Origin: Endozoicomonas sp965198415
GTDB lineage: Bacteria > Pseudomonadota > Gammaproteobacteria > Pseudomonadales > Endozoicomonadaceae
Length of the DNA: 64,000 bases
NCBI GenBank assembly: GCA_965198415.1
Contig: CBDAPN010000028.1
Location: 1-64,000 of the forward strand
Reading direction: 5' to 3'
In this document: positions 35,379 to 44,945 of the stretch, in pieces
Position numbering within the stretch: position 1 is the stretch's first letter
How the letters are laid out: every line of letters starts with the position of its first letter
Program-made: the position numbers and the translations under genes
Notes under the pieces: model-generated
Told to the model about the DNA's origin: nothing
What the model saw: the letters and a program-made list of their open reading frames with translations, nothing else
Databases searched by the model: none

Positions 35379-35888
35379 CTAGCCACCAGCAGCAACCATC
35401 CCACCAATTATAAAAATCACCGTAAAGATTATGAGTCCTGGTTGGAGATAGCAAAGAAAAGCCAGCCCTCCTAGTAGCGCAAGCGATAAACAACCAACTG
35501 CAATCCCAATCATAATGTCACGCGCTAATCGAACAGCTTTACTTGGACGTTTTTTGGGAATAATGGACTCCGGTTTCTTTTTAATTGGCAAATCTGTTGG
35601 GTGCTTATTGCTTTCGATTTTATCGGTTGTGTTAGTTTTTATATGCTCTTCAGTAAATGGTGTTTCTTCTGTTTTAGGGTGTGCGGGCGCAATTGTACGC
35701 TTGGTATGTGATACTTTATTGGACGTAGCTTCATTCTTTGTACTGTTTTTAGTTTCAAAAGTGTTGCCTGCACTTTCTTTAGTTACGTCTAAATGATTAA
35801 ATCTCCCAATAGGCTCTTGAGGCGATTGATCATTCGTATTGCTTGTATACGTATTTAAAGGGATTGATTCTGTCTTGTTAATGGTCAT
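35379..35888 (-). CDS. Unknown membrane protein with charged N-terminus and C-terminal helices
   Basis: I start it at ATG 35888 (169 aa) because AGGAG lies six bases upstream; the frame extends to 36020 but without a ribosome binding site there. Residues 1-110 are polar and low-complexity, rich in Thr, Lys, Glu and Pro, with several KxE and TKN units. Two hydrophobic segments follow (IMIGIAVGCLSLALLGGLAFLCY and GLIIFTVIFIIGGMV) and it ends in AAGG. It resembles a tail-anchored or hairpin membrane protein. No family is recognised; lineage-specific proteins of this build occur in host-associated bacteria. Confidence 0.55.
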   Translation of the reverse strand: MTINKTESIPLNTYTSNTNDQSPQEPIGRFNHLDVTKESAGNTFETKNSTKNEATSNKVSHTKRTIAPAHPKTEETPFTEEHIKTNTTDKIESNKHPTDLPIKKKPESIIPKKRPSKAVRLARDIMIGIAVGCLSLALLGGLAFLCYLQPGLIIFTVIFIIGGMVAAGG

Positions 35889-36065
35889 GTCAGGCTCCTT
35901 ATGTATTTTTATTTCCTTTTTTAGCTTTGCTAAAGCACCAATTGCTTTCAAACTTCTATCATTAACGTATCCCACCTGCCAGACCATTTCAGTAACCAGC
36001 TTGTTAAGTAATACTTGCATTTTTGAACGATTTTGTATGGAAAATAAGATAATTTGGATTTATGC

Positions 36066-36087
36066 ACTCCCATAGGGTCATGGGAGT
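36066..36087 (-). terminator. Hairpin downstream of exeM-like gene
   Basis: ACTCCCAT (36066-36073) and ATGGGAGT (36080-36087) pair perfectly around a 6-nt loop, about 30 bp past the nuclease stop on the minus strand. The U-tract is poor. Confidence 0.45.
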
Positions 36088-36115
36088 CCATCTTCTATCG
36101 TGTCATACTTTGGGT

Positions 36116-38173
36116 TTACCGGCTCAAATCAATATCAATCAGCAGTGGGTCATGGTCAGATGACCGGAAAGGGCCCTGATCTTTAGGAAGATCACCGGAA
36201 TACTTACCAGAGTATTCAAATAATTTGTTTTCTAATGAGTTAATGTGCCACTCCTGCACATGAGTCACGTGTTTTGCCAATGCTTTGCTGGCAATGGCGT
36301 GATCCAAAGCGCCGAGCTCTCCATCGTAAGAGTAAGAAAAGCTAATGGGTTTATTGGTGGATTTACCGAGGTGCTGCTTAGCAAGGTTGGTTAAGCCATA
36401 ACCGTCGTGTAATGTTTGTTGGGGAATTCCCTGACAGTTGGCTATGGTGTGGCTTGATGAGACTACCGGCTGCTGCATGGTCTGACCATCAGTTAGCAGC
36501 CTTATGGGGTCTTCCTCGCCATAGGCGTTGAAATCACCAATAAGCAGTATGTGTTCAAAGGGTGATCTTTTTATGTGATCACCCAGCTGTTTGGCCGCTG
36601 CCACCCGCAGCTCATTGCAGCTTCCCTGTAGGTCATCCTGATAGTTCGGTGCGGTCGGCTTGCTGCCTTTTTTAATTCTGGTGCCATCAAGGGGTACTTT
36701 TCCGCTTTGATCGGCATACTCCATGTAATCTTCGTAGCACATCGACCCTTTAGATTTAAAATGATTAACGACAACGGTAAGTTTTTTACCAGACGATGCA
36801 TCATGAAAGGTCTGCAATAATGAAGGGCGCATGGATTTGATCAGGGAGACCTTTTTTCCGTCTGTGCTGTGCAAGGTAAAGTGTTGCTCTGGCATTGGCA
36901 GTATTTGCACACTGCCTTGCAGGCTGACTTTTGATGGCTTATAGATTATCCCGACGGTAATGGCATCTGTACCAATGGGTACAAGGCCATAGCTGGTTAC
37001 TGCTTTGTATTGCTCCAATTCTGGTAAGTGACGATTGACAGCCTCTAACAGATCATCAATGGCACTGCCGGGACCAAAGCCGTTATTTTCTAACTCCATT
37101 AGGCCCATAATGTCAGCGTCGAGCCGGGTGATTGCCTCAGCAATTTTCTCTCGCTGCAGCATGAGCTCCCCGAGAGACTTTGCCCCGCGGTTATCGCCAA
37201 GTGGGTTCTGCTTGTGATGATGCCGTACTGTATTGAAATAATTCAGCACGTTAAAACTGGCAATGCGAAGTTCACCGTACTGGTGTGAGGCGGGCCATCC
37301 TTCACGCTGGGAAAAGGTACGGTTAAAAGCATAGGAGTCAAGGTTGTGTATCGGTAGCAGTTGATAACGACCGTAACGATAGGTAACCACTGCCGTCAGG
37401 TTTGTAATGGTGTCGCCACCACGAATATAGTGGATGGTAGGTCCGAAGGATGGGTAATAATGAATCCGACCTTTGGTCTGGCGTTTTTCATCGGTGATCA
37501 GGGTGATTCGGTTTTGATTATTAGCTGCTGCCAGAAGTTTGGCGCCTTTGCTTAAGGGTGGGTGCAGTTGTGTGGGCTTAAACAGTGGGCCACCATGGCT
37601 GAGATCCATAGTGTTTCTGCGAGAGGCATAATCAAAACTGTAGTTTTTGGTAACGGTCAGGGCATTTTTACCACTAAAGTTGACCAGCATGCCCTCATAG
37701 CGCTCTAGCTTCTGTAAATTTATATTACGGGGTGGTTTGGCTATACGAACCTGATCAAGCGCATCTTTACCGCACAGGTCAATTTTTTCGGGTACCAACT
37801 GTGTCTGTCCATAATGCTCCTGAACTCTGCCACGTATCCGAACCCGGTCGCCGGGTTTTAGTTCAGGTTTTTGACTATAGACAAACACACCCTCAGACGT
37901 CAGTGGTTCATTGTCTTCATTGGTTTGGGGTTCCTGAATAAAAAATCCTTTTAGCCGTTGTGATGCATTAGCTGTCACAATGGCTTCAACAACCACCGGC
38001 GGTGGCTCTTTTTCACCCACAGGAATAATAGGGCGGGAAGCGTAAGGGCCCTGTATGGCACTGATCCGGGTGGCGCATTTGCCACAATCGGGGCTGATGG
38101 ACTCTTGTGCACAGGCAATGGAAATCAGTAACGAGCTAATAAAGGCAAGGCGGGGGAGGGTGAGTCTTTTCAT
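36116..38173 (-). CDS. ExeM/NucH-type extracellular endonuclease
   Basis: This is probably a secreted Mg/Ca-dependent nuclease that degrades extracellular DNA. The 685-residue product has an N-terminal signal peptide (RLAFISSLLISIACAQ; lipobox-like but poor) and an OB-fold-type domain (about 60-170) with VEAIVTANASQRLKGFFIQE and GDRVRIRGRVQEHYGQTQL. An endonuclease/exonuclease/phosphatase domain follows (about 305-680). Its motifs are IASFNVLNYF, GLMELENNG, VVNHFKSKGS, LIGDFNAYGEEDP, LDHAIAS and the terminal SSDHDPLLID. Cys residues occur in pairs, as in secreted nucleases. The next upstream gene on the same strand is the UshA-like nucleotidase, but a terminator separates them. Confidence 0.87.
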   Translation of the reverse strand: MKRLTLPRLAFISSLLISIACAQESISPDCGKCATRISAIQGPYASRPIIPVGEKEPPPVVVEAIVTANASQRLKGFFIQEPQTNEDNEPLTSEGVFVYSQKPELKPGDRVRIRGRVQEHYGQTQLVPEKIDLCGKDALDQVRIAKPPRNINLQKLERYEGMLVNFSGKNALTVTKNYSFDYASRRNTMDLSHGGPLFKPTQLHPPLSKGAKLLAAANNQNRITLITDEKRQTKGRIHYYPSFGPTIHYIRGGDTITNLTAVVTYRYGRYQLLPIHNLDSYAFNRTFSQREGWPASHQYGELRIASFNVLNYFNTVRHHHKQNPLGDNRGAKSLGELMLQREKIAEAITRLDADIMGLMELENNGFGPGSAIDDLLEAVNRHLPELEQYKAVTSYGLVPIGTDAITVGIIYKPSKVSLQGSVQILPMPEQHFTLHSTDGKKVSLIKSMRPSLLQTFHDASSGKKLTVVVNHFKSKGSMCYEDYMEYADQSGKVPLDGTRIKKGSKPTAPNYQDDLQGSCNELRVAAAKQLGDHIKRSPFEHILLIGDFNAYGEEDPIRLLTDGQTMQQPVVSSSHTIANCQGIPQQTLHDGYGLTNLAKQHLGKSTNKPISFSYSYDGELGALDHAIASKALAKHVTHVQEWHINSLENKLFEYSGKYSGDLPKDQGPFRSSDHDPLLIDIDLSR

Positions 38174-38344
38174 AGGGCATGAATCAGGCGATCAGTGAAG
38201 TGGTGATTGCAGGTTGGAAGATGGCAGTGTGGATAAAAAGTTGAAGAAAAGAGGATCGTGGTTAAATAAAAGTAGCTGTTTTTTTGCACTCGCGCTGACA
38301 ATCTTTGCATTGCAGAATTAAGAAAATTTCAACAGCTGTTTACA

Positions 38345-38379
38345 CAAAAAAGCCACAAAGAGGCATTGCTCATTGTGGC
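38345..38379 (-). terminator. Strong intrinsic terminator of UshA-like gene
   Basis: On the minus strand GCCACAA (38379-38373) pairs with TTGTGGC (38358-38352), then TTTTTTGTG follows (38351-38345). It lies 20 bp past the stop of the nucleotidase gene. Confidence 0.72.
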
Positions 38380-38398
38380 AATTTGCAGCAGCTTTTTG

Positions 38399-39988
38399 TC
38401 ACTTGCGAATCACGCCGACAGGTTCAAAATCGTTCGTGTGCAGTGGTGTGTGTTTTTCAATGTATTCCCGCAGTGCATCGGCATCTACAAACCCGGTATC
38501 AACGTAGCCTTTTTTGCCCTTGAGATTGGGGTATCCGTCACCACCGCTGGCGGAGAAACCTAATAGGGCGATTGTGTACAGTTTGTCGCCTTTCACTGGC
38601 TTGCCATCTACCTTGATTGGGCCAACGATGTTGCCCTGACTTATCGTCATTTCGACACCAGAAAAATGGGTAAAAGCACCGGAGCCCGGCGGCATGGCGG
38701 CGAGGGCGGCAAGGTATTTTTTCAGTTTATCGCCGCGCATTTTAACGGTCACTAACGTATTGCCAAAGGGCAGTACGGTCAGCACATCTTTGTAGGTAAT
38801 GGTGCCCGGTTCTATGCTGGCGCGAATGCCACCACCGTTCATAATGCCGATGTCAGCACCGGTTTTTGCCGTAAATGACCGGGTAATAAGGGTGGCAAGA
38901 TTGGTGGGGTGATAACGCACTTCCTTGCGCTCACCTTTCAGGCGATGATCCACAAAGCCAACCTCTTTCTGCACCAGTTTTTGACCTTTTTCCTGATACG
39001 GGGTGAGCAGTGAGAGCATCTTAGTGTGTTGTGGAATTTTTACGACGGCATCTTTTTGGTTGATGGGAATTAACTCGTAGTCCACTAACTCAAGATTGCC
39101 ATTACGAAACTCTAAGTCTGCGCGACCAACGTATTTGCCCCACTCATACGCTTGCATAATGTAGGTGTCTCCCTGTTTGTCCGGCTCAAAAAGGGGGTTT
39201 TGTGAGTGGCCACCGATTATTAGGTCAATGTCGTCCACACTGCGGGCCAGGGTGACATCCCCCGGAGCATTGACGCCATGCTCGGCATTTTGGTAGTGCC
39301 CCATATGGGTGAGCGCAATGACGATATTGGCTTTTTTGTCCAGCTCCGGGATCAGTTGGGAGGCGACTTCAATGGGGGAGCGAAACTCAAGGCCGGCCAG
39401 ATTTTCCGGGTTGGTCTGTTTCGGGGTGTCGGTCGTGGTGAGCCCGACTACGGCAACTTTGAGCCCGTCAAAGTCGAACATAGCGTAGGGCTTGAAAAAG
39501 GGTTCATCGGTTTTTTTGTTGATGATGTTTGCCGAAAGAAAGGGAAAGTTCGCCAGTTGTTGTTGCATTTTCAAAATGTGTCGCGGGTTATCGAACTCAT
39601 GGTTGCCAACGGCCATGGCGTCGTAACCCATCAGATTCATGCCTTTAAAATCCGGCACCGCATCCTGAAGGTCCGACTCCGGCACGCCGGTATTCACATC
39701 ACCGCCAGAGAGCAGCAGTACATACCCACCTTCGGCTTTGACCTCTTTGCGGATGCGTTCGATCAGCGTCATTCGGGCCGACATACCGTAGCGACCCTTG
39801 CGGTCAGTCCAGAAGCGGCCATGATTGTCGTTGGTATGCAGGATGGTTAGTTTGTAGGTTTTGTTGTGCTGGTAGCTGTCAGGCTCTGTTTTAGCAGAGT
39901 TAAGAGTGTTGCAGGCACTTAGGAAGATCACCAGCAAGCAGAGGAAAACCCCAAGCAGGCCTTTAATTGGGCGAATAATCGGTTTCAT
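38399..39988 (-). CDS. UshA/5'-nucleotidase family lipoprotein
   Basis: It is expected to hydrolyse extracellular 5'-nucleotides or UDP-sugars to nucleosides and phosphate. The 529-residue product is a predicted lipoprotein: lipobox LSAC with Cys26. The N-terminal metallophosphatase domain has ILHTNDNHGRF (Asp54, His56), LSGGDVNTG, VGNHEFDNP, LTHMGH and GGHSQNP. The C-terminal substrate domain has IMNGGGIRASI, LPFGNTLV and ASGGDGYPNL. All core metal ligands are present. Related members include CpdB and NadN, so the substrate cannot be fixed. ATG at 39988; no clear ribosome binding site. Confidence 0.88.
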   Translation of the reverse strand: MKPIIRPIKGLLGVFLCLLVIFLSACNTLNSAKTEPDSYQHNKTYKLTILHTNDNHGRFWTDRKGRYGMSARMTLIERIRKEVKAEGGYVLLLSGGDVNTGVPESDLQDAVPDFKGMNLMGYDAMAVGNHEFDNPRHILKMQQQLANFPFLSANIINKKTDEPFFKPYAMFDFDGLKVAVVGLTTTDTPKQTNPENLAGLEFRSPIEVASQLIPELDKKANIVIALTHMGHYQNAEHGVNAPGDVTLARSVDDIDLIIGGHSQNPLFEPDKQGDTYIMQAYEWGKYVGRADLEFRNGNLELVDYELIPINQKDAVVKIPQHTKMLSLLTPYQEKGQKLVQKEVGFVDHRLKGERKEVRYHPTNLATLITRSFTAKTGADIGIMNGGGIRASIEPGTITYKDVLTVLPFGNTLVTVKMRGDKLKKYLAALAAMPPGSGAFTHFSGVEMTISQGNIVGPIKVDGKPVKGDKLYTIALLGFSASGGDGYPNLKGKKGYVDTGFVDADALREYIEKHTPLHTNDFEPVGVIRK

Positions 39989-40321
39989 AAGGCAGTACTC
40001 TGTACAGAAAAACAGAATTAGAGTGGCTGTCAGGAAACTTTTTCAGCTATAAGTTCTATGGGACGGCACAAAAATAGACGGGTCAACCAGACTACCACCG
40101 CAGTGTAGAAGACCATTTCGTGATAGCCCCTCAGGGAAAATATCAGGTAGAAAAAGCCTACTGTTTTTCACCACCATGCGATGCATTCCTCAAAGATTCA
40201 AGGAATAGCCTTCCAAGACATTAAAACAACAAGAGGTTCCCATTTGATCGGTGATACGGAAGGCCATGAGTACATTTGAAAACTATACTAGCTATATTAT
40301 TTTAAACAGGAGTTCTTTGTC
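39989..40321. other. Divergent intergenic region (nucleotidase / sodC)
   Basis: No gene is visible in these 333 bp. The sodC side ends with a clear AGGAG site at about 40308-40312. AT-rich sequence at 40276-40305 probably holds the sodC promoter, but no -35/-10 pair stands out. Confidence 0.4.
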
Positions 40322-40882
40322 ATGCTTAATAATCACAAATGGCTTTTGGTCTTCACCGTCGTGTTCTCCTGTCTGGTGTCAGGGTGCTCGGAAAAAGCGA
40401 GTCCCATTCAGAAACAAATAGAGGTTTTGATGTTTCACGTAAACCCTGAGGGCGTTGGCAATTCTGTGGGGAAGGTGATTATTCACCCGGTTGCGGGTGA
40501 AGATCAGCCCGGAATTCACCTACAGCCTGCACTGCATGACCTGCCTACTGGTGAACACGGTTTTCATATGCACCAAAATCCATCTTGTGAACCGGGGAAA
40601 AAGGATGGGAAAAAATATGCGGCACTGGCCGCCGGTGGCCATTATGATCCTAAACACACCGAGCATCATGAAGGGCCAACAGGCCATGGTCATTTAGGTG
40701 ACTTGCCCATACTTGAAGTGGATGCCTCTGGTAACGCCCTTGAGGCGATGGAAGCGCCCCGGCTTAAATTCTCTGAACTTAAAGGACACTCGCTGGTGAT
40801 TCATATCGGCTCGGATAATTATAGCGATCACCCCCCTATGGGTGGCGGCGGTGCTCGAATTGCCTGTGGCATTATCCATTGA
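40322..40882 (+). CDS. sodC: Cu,Zn superoxide dismutase lipoprotein
   Basis: SodC converts periplasmic or surface superoxide to oxygen and hydrogen peroxide. The 186-residue product is a predicted lipoprotein with lipobox VSGC (Cys22). Copper ligands lie in HGFHMHQ (His82, His84); zinc ligands fall in GGHYDPKHTEHH and GHGHLGD; His161 in VIHIGSDNY completes copper binding. Cys89 and Cys182 can form the conserved disulfide, and GARIACGIIH is the standard C-terminus. It is preceded by AGGAG and followed by a GC-rich hairpin at 40891-40909. Confidence 0.94.
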   Translation: MLNNHKWLLVFTVVFSCLVSGCSEKASPIQKQIEVLMFHVNPEGVGNSVGKVIIHPVAGEDQPGIHLQPALHDLPTGEHGFHMHQNPSCEPGKKDGKKYAALAAGGHYDPKHTEHHEGPTGHGHLGDLPILEVDASGNALEAMEAPRLKFSELKGHSLVIHIGSDNYSDHPPMGGGGARIACGIIH

Positions 40883-40890
40883 ACGACAAT

Positions 40891-40912
40891 GGCCGACCGA
40901 AAGTCGGCCTTG
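40891..40912. terminator. GC-rich hairpin between convergent sodC and trpC
   Basis: GGCCGAC (40891-40897) and GTCGGCC (40903-40909) pair around CGAAA, eight bases after the sodC stop and six before the trpC stop. It could serve both strands. The T-tract is weak. Confidence 0.55.
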
Positions 40913-40914
40913 CG

Positions 40915-41712
40915 CTATAAATAAGCACCAAACAGTTCATTCAAACCCTGACCCGGGTCATCTTGTCGCATAAAGGCCTCACCCACAAGAAAGCTTCTGA
41001 CATTGCGTTGCACCATGGCTTCTACATCAGAGTGAGTGCTTATACCGCTCTCTGTGACCACCATCCGGCCTGGGGGAATGGCCTCTAACAACGCAAAAGT
41101 ATTATCAAGGCTAACCTCGAAGGTGTGTAAATTGCGGTTATTGATACCCAAAATGGCTCCGGGCAAAGGCAGTGCCCGTTGCAGTTCATCCGCACCGTGG
41201 ACTTCCACCAGCACATCCATGCCCAGTGACTGTGCTTGGGCGTTGAACTCGCTCAGTTGTTGGTCTGATAGTGCCGAAACAATCAATAAAATACAGTCGG
41301 CGCCGATCATTCTGGCCTCATAAATTTGATACGGATCTACCATGAAATCCTTTCTTAGCACCGGCAAAGAACAGGCCGCCCTTGCCGCTTGCAGGAAAGC
41401 TTCGCTGCCATGAAAAAAATCACGATCGGTCAATACCGATAAACAGCTGGCTCCGGCTCGCTCATAACTTTGAGCGATTTCTGCAGGGGCAAAATGTTGG
41501 CGGATGACGCCTTTGCTTGGCGATGCTTTTTTTATTTCTGCAATAATAGAAACCCGGTGTTGTTTAGTTTGCAAGTGGTTGGCAAATCCCCGTGTAGGCG
41601 TGTTGTTGTTGGCCAGCTCAATCACCTCAGACAACGGCTTTGTCCGGCGACGCTCGGCTACTTCTTCATGCTTGCGGGTAATGATTGTTTGTAAAATGGT
41701 GGGTAACGGCAT
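40915..41712 (-). CDS. trpC: Indole-3-glycerol-phosphate synthase
   Basis: TrpC closes the ring of carboxyphenylamino-deoxyribulose phosphate to indole-3-glycerol phosphate in tryptophan synthesis. I start it at ATG 41712 (265 aa) behind AAGGAT; the longer frame to 41748 would overlap trpD. The (beta/alpha)8 barrel motifs are present: IAEIKKASPSKG, LRKDFMVDPYQI, GADCILLIVSAL, LVEVHGADEL, ILGINNRNLHTF and VTESGIS. It is monofunctional, not fused to TrpF. It is last of trpE-trpG-trpD-trpC. Confidence 0.95.
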   Translation of the reverse strand: MPLPTILQTIITRKHEEVAERRRTKPLSEVIELANNNTPTRGFANHLQTKQHRVSIIAEIKKASPSKGVIRQHFAPAEIAQSYERAGASCLSVLTDRDFFHGSEAFLQAARAACSLPVLRKDFMVDPYQIYEARMIGADCILLIVSALSDQQLSEFNAQAQSLGMDVLVEVHGADELQRALPLPGAILGINNRNLHTFEVSLDNTFALLEAIPPGRMVVTESGISTHSDVEAMVQRNVRSFLVGEAFMRQDDPGQGLNELFGAYL

Positions 41713-41716
41713 GCGG

Positions 41717-42793
41717 TTATCCTTGCTGGGCATCGGTAGCAAATACACGGGTAAAGGCTGCTAGCTCTTTCATCTTTTCCAGAGCGAGGCCGCTGCTGAT
41801 GGCATCTTGAGCGATTAAAATGCCCTCTTGGAGAGTGCTGGCCACTTTTGCCAGGTAAATAGCAGCACCGGCGTTCAGGGCAATCATGCTGGCGGCTTTG
41901 TCGGCGTGTGCGCTTTGTTGTTTACCCAGCGCGTCTTTGATAAGAGCCAGCGATTCGCTACTGTCTTTTACCTCCAGACCAATCAGTGTTTGGGAGCTGA
42001 TACCAAAGTCTTCTGGTTTGATGGTGTATTCACTGATGCTTCCGCCCTTCAGTTCTGCAACGTGGGTTGCGCTGGCAAGGCTGATTTCATCCAGCCCGTC
42101 ACTGGAGTGAACCACCATCACATGTTCGTTACCGAGCTCTCGCAGCACTTCTGCCATGGGGCGGCACAGTGCTTGGCTGAAGACACCGATGAGCAGGTTT
42201 TTGACATTGGCCGGGTTCGACATAGGGCCGAGAATATTAAACAGCGTCCGAATACCGAGTTCACGACGGACGCCGACAACATTTTTCATGGCGCTGTGAT
42301 GGGACGGGGCAAACATAAATCCAACACCAATGTCGTTTATGCATCGCGCCACCTGTTCTGGAGTGATGTTCAGGTTTACGCCGGCACGCTCCAGCAAATC
42401 CGCACTGCCGCTGGCACTGGAAACGCCACGATTACCATGTTTGGCAACTTTAACCCCTGCAGCGGCACAGACAAACGCTGCCGCTGTGGAGACGTTGAAC
42501 AAATGGGCACCATCGCCCCCGGTGCCGACGATGTCGACAAGGTTCTCCAGTGACTGTTCAGCCGCGAAGGTTACCGGTGTCGCCAGTTCGCGCATTACCA
42601 TGGCAGCACCGGTAATTTCATCGATGCTTTCGCTTTTCATTCGTAAGCCCACCAAGAAGGCGGCAATCTGGGTGTCGCTGCACTGGCCGGTCATGATTTG
42701 CTGCATGACCTGAATCATTTCCTCCCGGCTCAGATCTAAGTGCTGCACAATTCGGCTGATGGCGTCTTTTATTAACATTGGGTTGGTTGACAT
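41717..42793 (-). CDS. trpD: Anthranilate phosphoribosyltransferase
   Basis: TrpD adds phosphoribosyl to anthranilate. The 358-residue product shows VDIVGTGGDGAHLFNVST (PRPP-binding), KHGNRGVSSASGSADLLE, FMFAPSHHSAMKNV and the GPMSNPA motif. ATG 42793 is used; Met6 is an alternative. Length is typical of the monofunctional enzyme. It lies 4 bp upstream of trpC. Confidence 0.95.
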   Translation of the reverse strand: MSTNPMLIKDAISRIVQHLDLSREEMIQVMQQIMTGQCSDTQIAAFLVGLRMKSESIDEITGAAMVMRELATPVTFAAEQSLENLVDIVGTGGDGAHLFNVSTAAAFVCAAAGVKVAKHGNRGVSSASGSADLLERAGVNLNITPEQVARCINDIGVGFMFAPSHHSAMKNVVGVRRELGIRTLFNILGPMSNPANVKNLLIGVFSQALCRPMAEVLRELGNEHVMVVHSSDGLDEISLASATHVAELKGGSISEYTIKPEDFGISSQTLIGLEVKDSSESLALIKDALGKQQSAHADKAASMIALNAGAAIYLAKVASTLQEGILIAQDAISSGLALEKMKELAAFTRVFATDAQQG

Positions 42794-42811
42794 AGTGACT
42801 TGCCCTGAAAG

Positions 42812-43396
42812 TTATGACCGTTGTTTGAGAAAGTTGGCCAGAAGGTCGTGACCTTGCTCGGTCAGGATGGACTCCGGGTGGAACTGTACCCCTTCAACCG
42901 GCAATGTTTTATGGCGAACCCCCATGATTTCGTCCGGGCTGCCATCGTCAAACTGGGTGTGGGCGGTGATTTCAAGGCAGTCTGGCAAGCTCTCTTTTTC
43001 GATGATCAAAGAGTGGTAGCGGGTGGTCGTGACCGGATTGTTCAGCCCCTTGAACACCCCCACGTGGTGATGAAAAATCGGTGAGGTTTTACCATGCATC
43101 ACCTGTCGTGCACGGACGATTTTACCGCCGTACACCTGGCCAATGCTCTGGTGACCAAGGCAAACTCCAAGAATGGGTATTTTGCCCTGAAAGTGACGTA
43201 TAACATCCATGGATATACCGGCTTCATCAGGTGTGCACGGGCCGGGAGATATAACGATGTGGGTGGGGCTGAGTTTTTCAATGTCTTCAAGGGTTATTTG
43301 GTCGTTACGGTGGACTTCAACCCGAGCGCCAAGTTCACCAAAATATTGCACCAGATTAAAGGTGAAAGAGTCGTAGTTGTCGATCATTAACAGCAT
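42812..43396 (-). CDS. trpG: Anthranilate synthase component II (glutamine amidotransferase)
   Basis: TrpG supplies ammonia from glutamine to TrpE; close homologues (PabA) also serve folate synthesis. I start it at ATG 43396 (194 aa), behind AAAAGGAT; the frame extends to 43480 inside trpE. The class I amidotransferase triad is visible in GVCLGHQ (nucleophile Cys) and VQFHPESI (His and Glu). IDNYDSFTFNLVQYFGELG is the standard N-terminus. It lies between trpE and trpD, so trpG is the better name. Confidence 0.94.
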   Translation of the reverse strand: MLLMIDNYDSFTFNLVQYFGELGARVEVHRNDQITLEDIEKLSPTHIVISPGPCTPDEAGISMDVIRHFQGKIPILGVCLGHQSIGQVYGGKIVRARQVMHGKTSPIFHHHVGVFKGLNNPVTTTRYHSLIIEKESLPDCLEITAHTQFDDGSPDEIMGVRHKTLPVEGVQFHPESILTEQGHDLLANFLKQRS

Positions 43397-43401
43397 GGGT
43401 T

Positions 43402-44883
43402 TTATCCTTTTAAAAATCCGGTTTGCGCCATGGCCACGGCACGAAATATGGCGCGTCCTTTGTTCATGGTTTCTTGCCATTCAAGGTCTGGGTCTGAGTC
43501 AGCCACAATGCCGGCTCCGGCCTGAATGTGCAGCTGTCGATCTTTAATGATCGCCGTACGAATCGCAATGGCGGTATCCATATTGCCGTTCCAGGCCAGA
43601 TACCCCACGGCACCGCCGTAAATACCCCGTTTCACCGGCTCCAGCTCATCAATAATCTCCATTGCCCGCACTTTAGGCGCACCGCTTAGTGTGCCAGCGG
43701 GTAGGGTTGCTTTAAGAACATCCAGAGCGTCCAGGCCATCTTGCAGTTCACCGGTCACGTTGGAGACGATGTGCATGACGTGGGAGTATCGCTCAATCGC
43801 CATTTTTTCAGTCAGAATCACACTACCGGTCTTAGAAACTTTGCCAGCGTCGTTTCTGCCCAGATCAATGAGCATCAGGTGTTCTGCCAATTCTTTGGGG
43901 TCATTGAGCAGCTCTTGCTCCAGAGCCTGATCTTTTGCTTCGGTATCGCCGCGCTTGCGGGTGCCGGCGATGGGGCGAACGGTTACCTCGCCATCTTCAA
44001 GGCGAGCCAGAATTTCCGGCGACGAGCCCACCACATGGAAATTGCCCAGATCCATGTAATACATATAAGGCGACGGGTTAGTACTGCGCAGTGCCCGATA
44101 GAGATTCAATGGTGCGCTGTCAAAAGGAATGCTCATGCGCTGTGACAGCACCACCTGCATCGCATCACCGGCAAGAATGTAGTCGCGGATTTTATTCACC
44201 GCCGACTTAAACGGCGCTTCGCCAAAGCCGGAGAGAAAATCCTTTTCCGCCACCGGGTGCAGTGATACCTGAACCGGGGGTTGTATATTGCTGGTTTGTA
44301 GTTGGCGCACCAGATTATCAAGGCGAAACTGTGCTTTTTCCAGGGCAGCGGCTTCACTGGGGTTGGCGTGGGTAATTAAGATGAGTTTTCCGCTGAGGTT
44401 ATCGAACACCACCAGTTCATCACTGACCATGAACAGAATATCCGGGGTGTCCAGTTCATCGGCTGGGGTGCTGTTATGCAGCTTTGGTTCGATGTAGCGA
44501 ACGGTATCGTAACTGAAATAACCCACCAGACCACCCGTAAACCTTGGCAGGTTGGGTAATTCCGGCACCCGGTAACGTTGCTGGAATGTGTTAATGAACT
44601 CAAGGGGCGCCTCGGCGTTGTGCTCTTCGACAATCTGGCCGTCGGTCTCAACTTGTACACGATGGCCGGTGATGCGAAGTACGGTGCGACAGGGCAGGCC
44701 AATCATGGAGTAGCGCCCCCACTTTTCTCCTCCTTCTACCGACTCCAGTATGTAGGAGTAGCGACCGTTGGCCAGCTTCAGGTAGGTGGTTAAAGGGGTC
44801 TCCAGGTCTGCCAGAATCTCACGGACAACCGGAATACGGTTGTACCCTTCACTGGTCAGACGCGCAAAAATCTCAGGCGTCAT
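43402..44883 (-). CDS. trpE: Anthranilate synthase component I
   Basis: TrpE converts chorismate to anthranilate, the committed and feedback-inhibited step. The 493-residue product carries the tryptophan-binding LLESVEGGEKWGRYS-type site near residue 45 (here YILESVEGGEKWGRYS). The chorismate-binding half has VVLSQRMSIPF, YRALRSTNPSPYMYY, SPEILARLEDGEVTVRPIAGTRKRG, IDLGRNDAGK and GAPKVRAMEIIDELE. It is the first structural gene, preceded by a candidate attenuator. Confidence 0.95.
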   Translation of the reverse strand: MTPEIFARLTSEGYNRIPVVREILADLETPLTTYLKLANGRYSYILESVEGGEKWGRYSMIGLPCRTVLRITGHRVQVETDGQIVEEHNAEAPLEFINTFQQRYRVPELPNLPRFTGGLVGYFSYDTVRYIEPKLHNSTPADELDTPDILFMVSDELVVFDNLSGKLILITHANPSEAAALEKAQFRLDNLVRQLQTSNIQPPVQVSLHPVAEKDFLSGFGEAPFKSAVNKIRDYILAGDAMQVVLSQRMSIPFDSAPLNLYRALRSTNPSPYMYYMDLGNFHVVGSSPEILARLEDGEVTVRPIAGTRKRGDTEAKDQALEQELLNDPKELAEHLMLIDLGRNDAGKVSKTGSVILTEKMAIERYSHVMHIVSNVTGELQDGLDALDVLKATLPAGTLSGAPKVRAMEIIDELEPVKRGIYGGAVGYLAWNGNMDTAIAIRTAIIKDRQLHIQAGAGIVADSDPDLEWQETMNKGRAIFRAVAMAQTGFLKG

Positions 44884-44945
44884 AGTCAGGTTCTCAAGTC
44901 GGATGTAATGGATATCAACAGCGCTCTTTTAGTAAGAACGACCGG

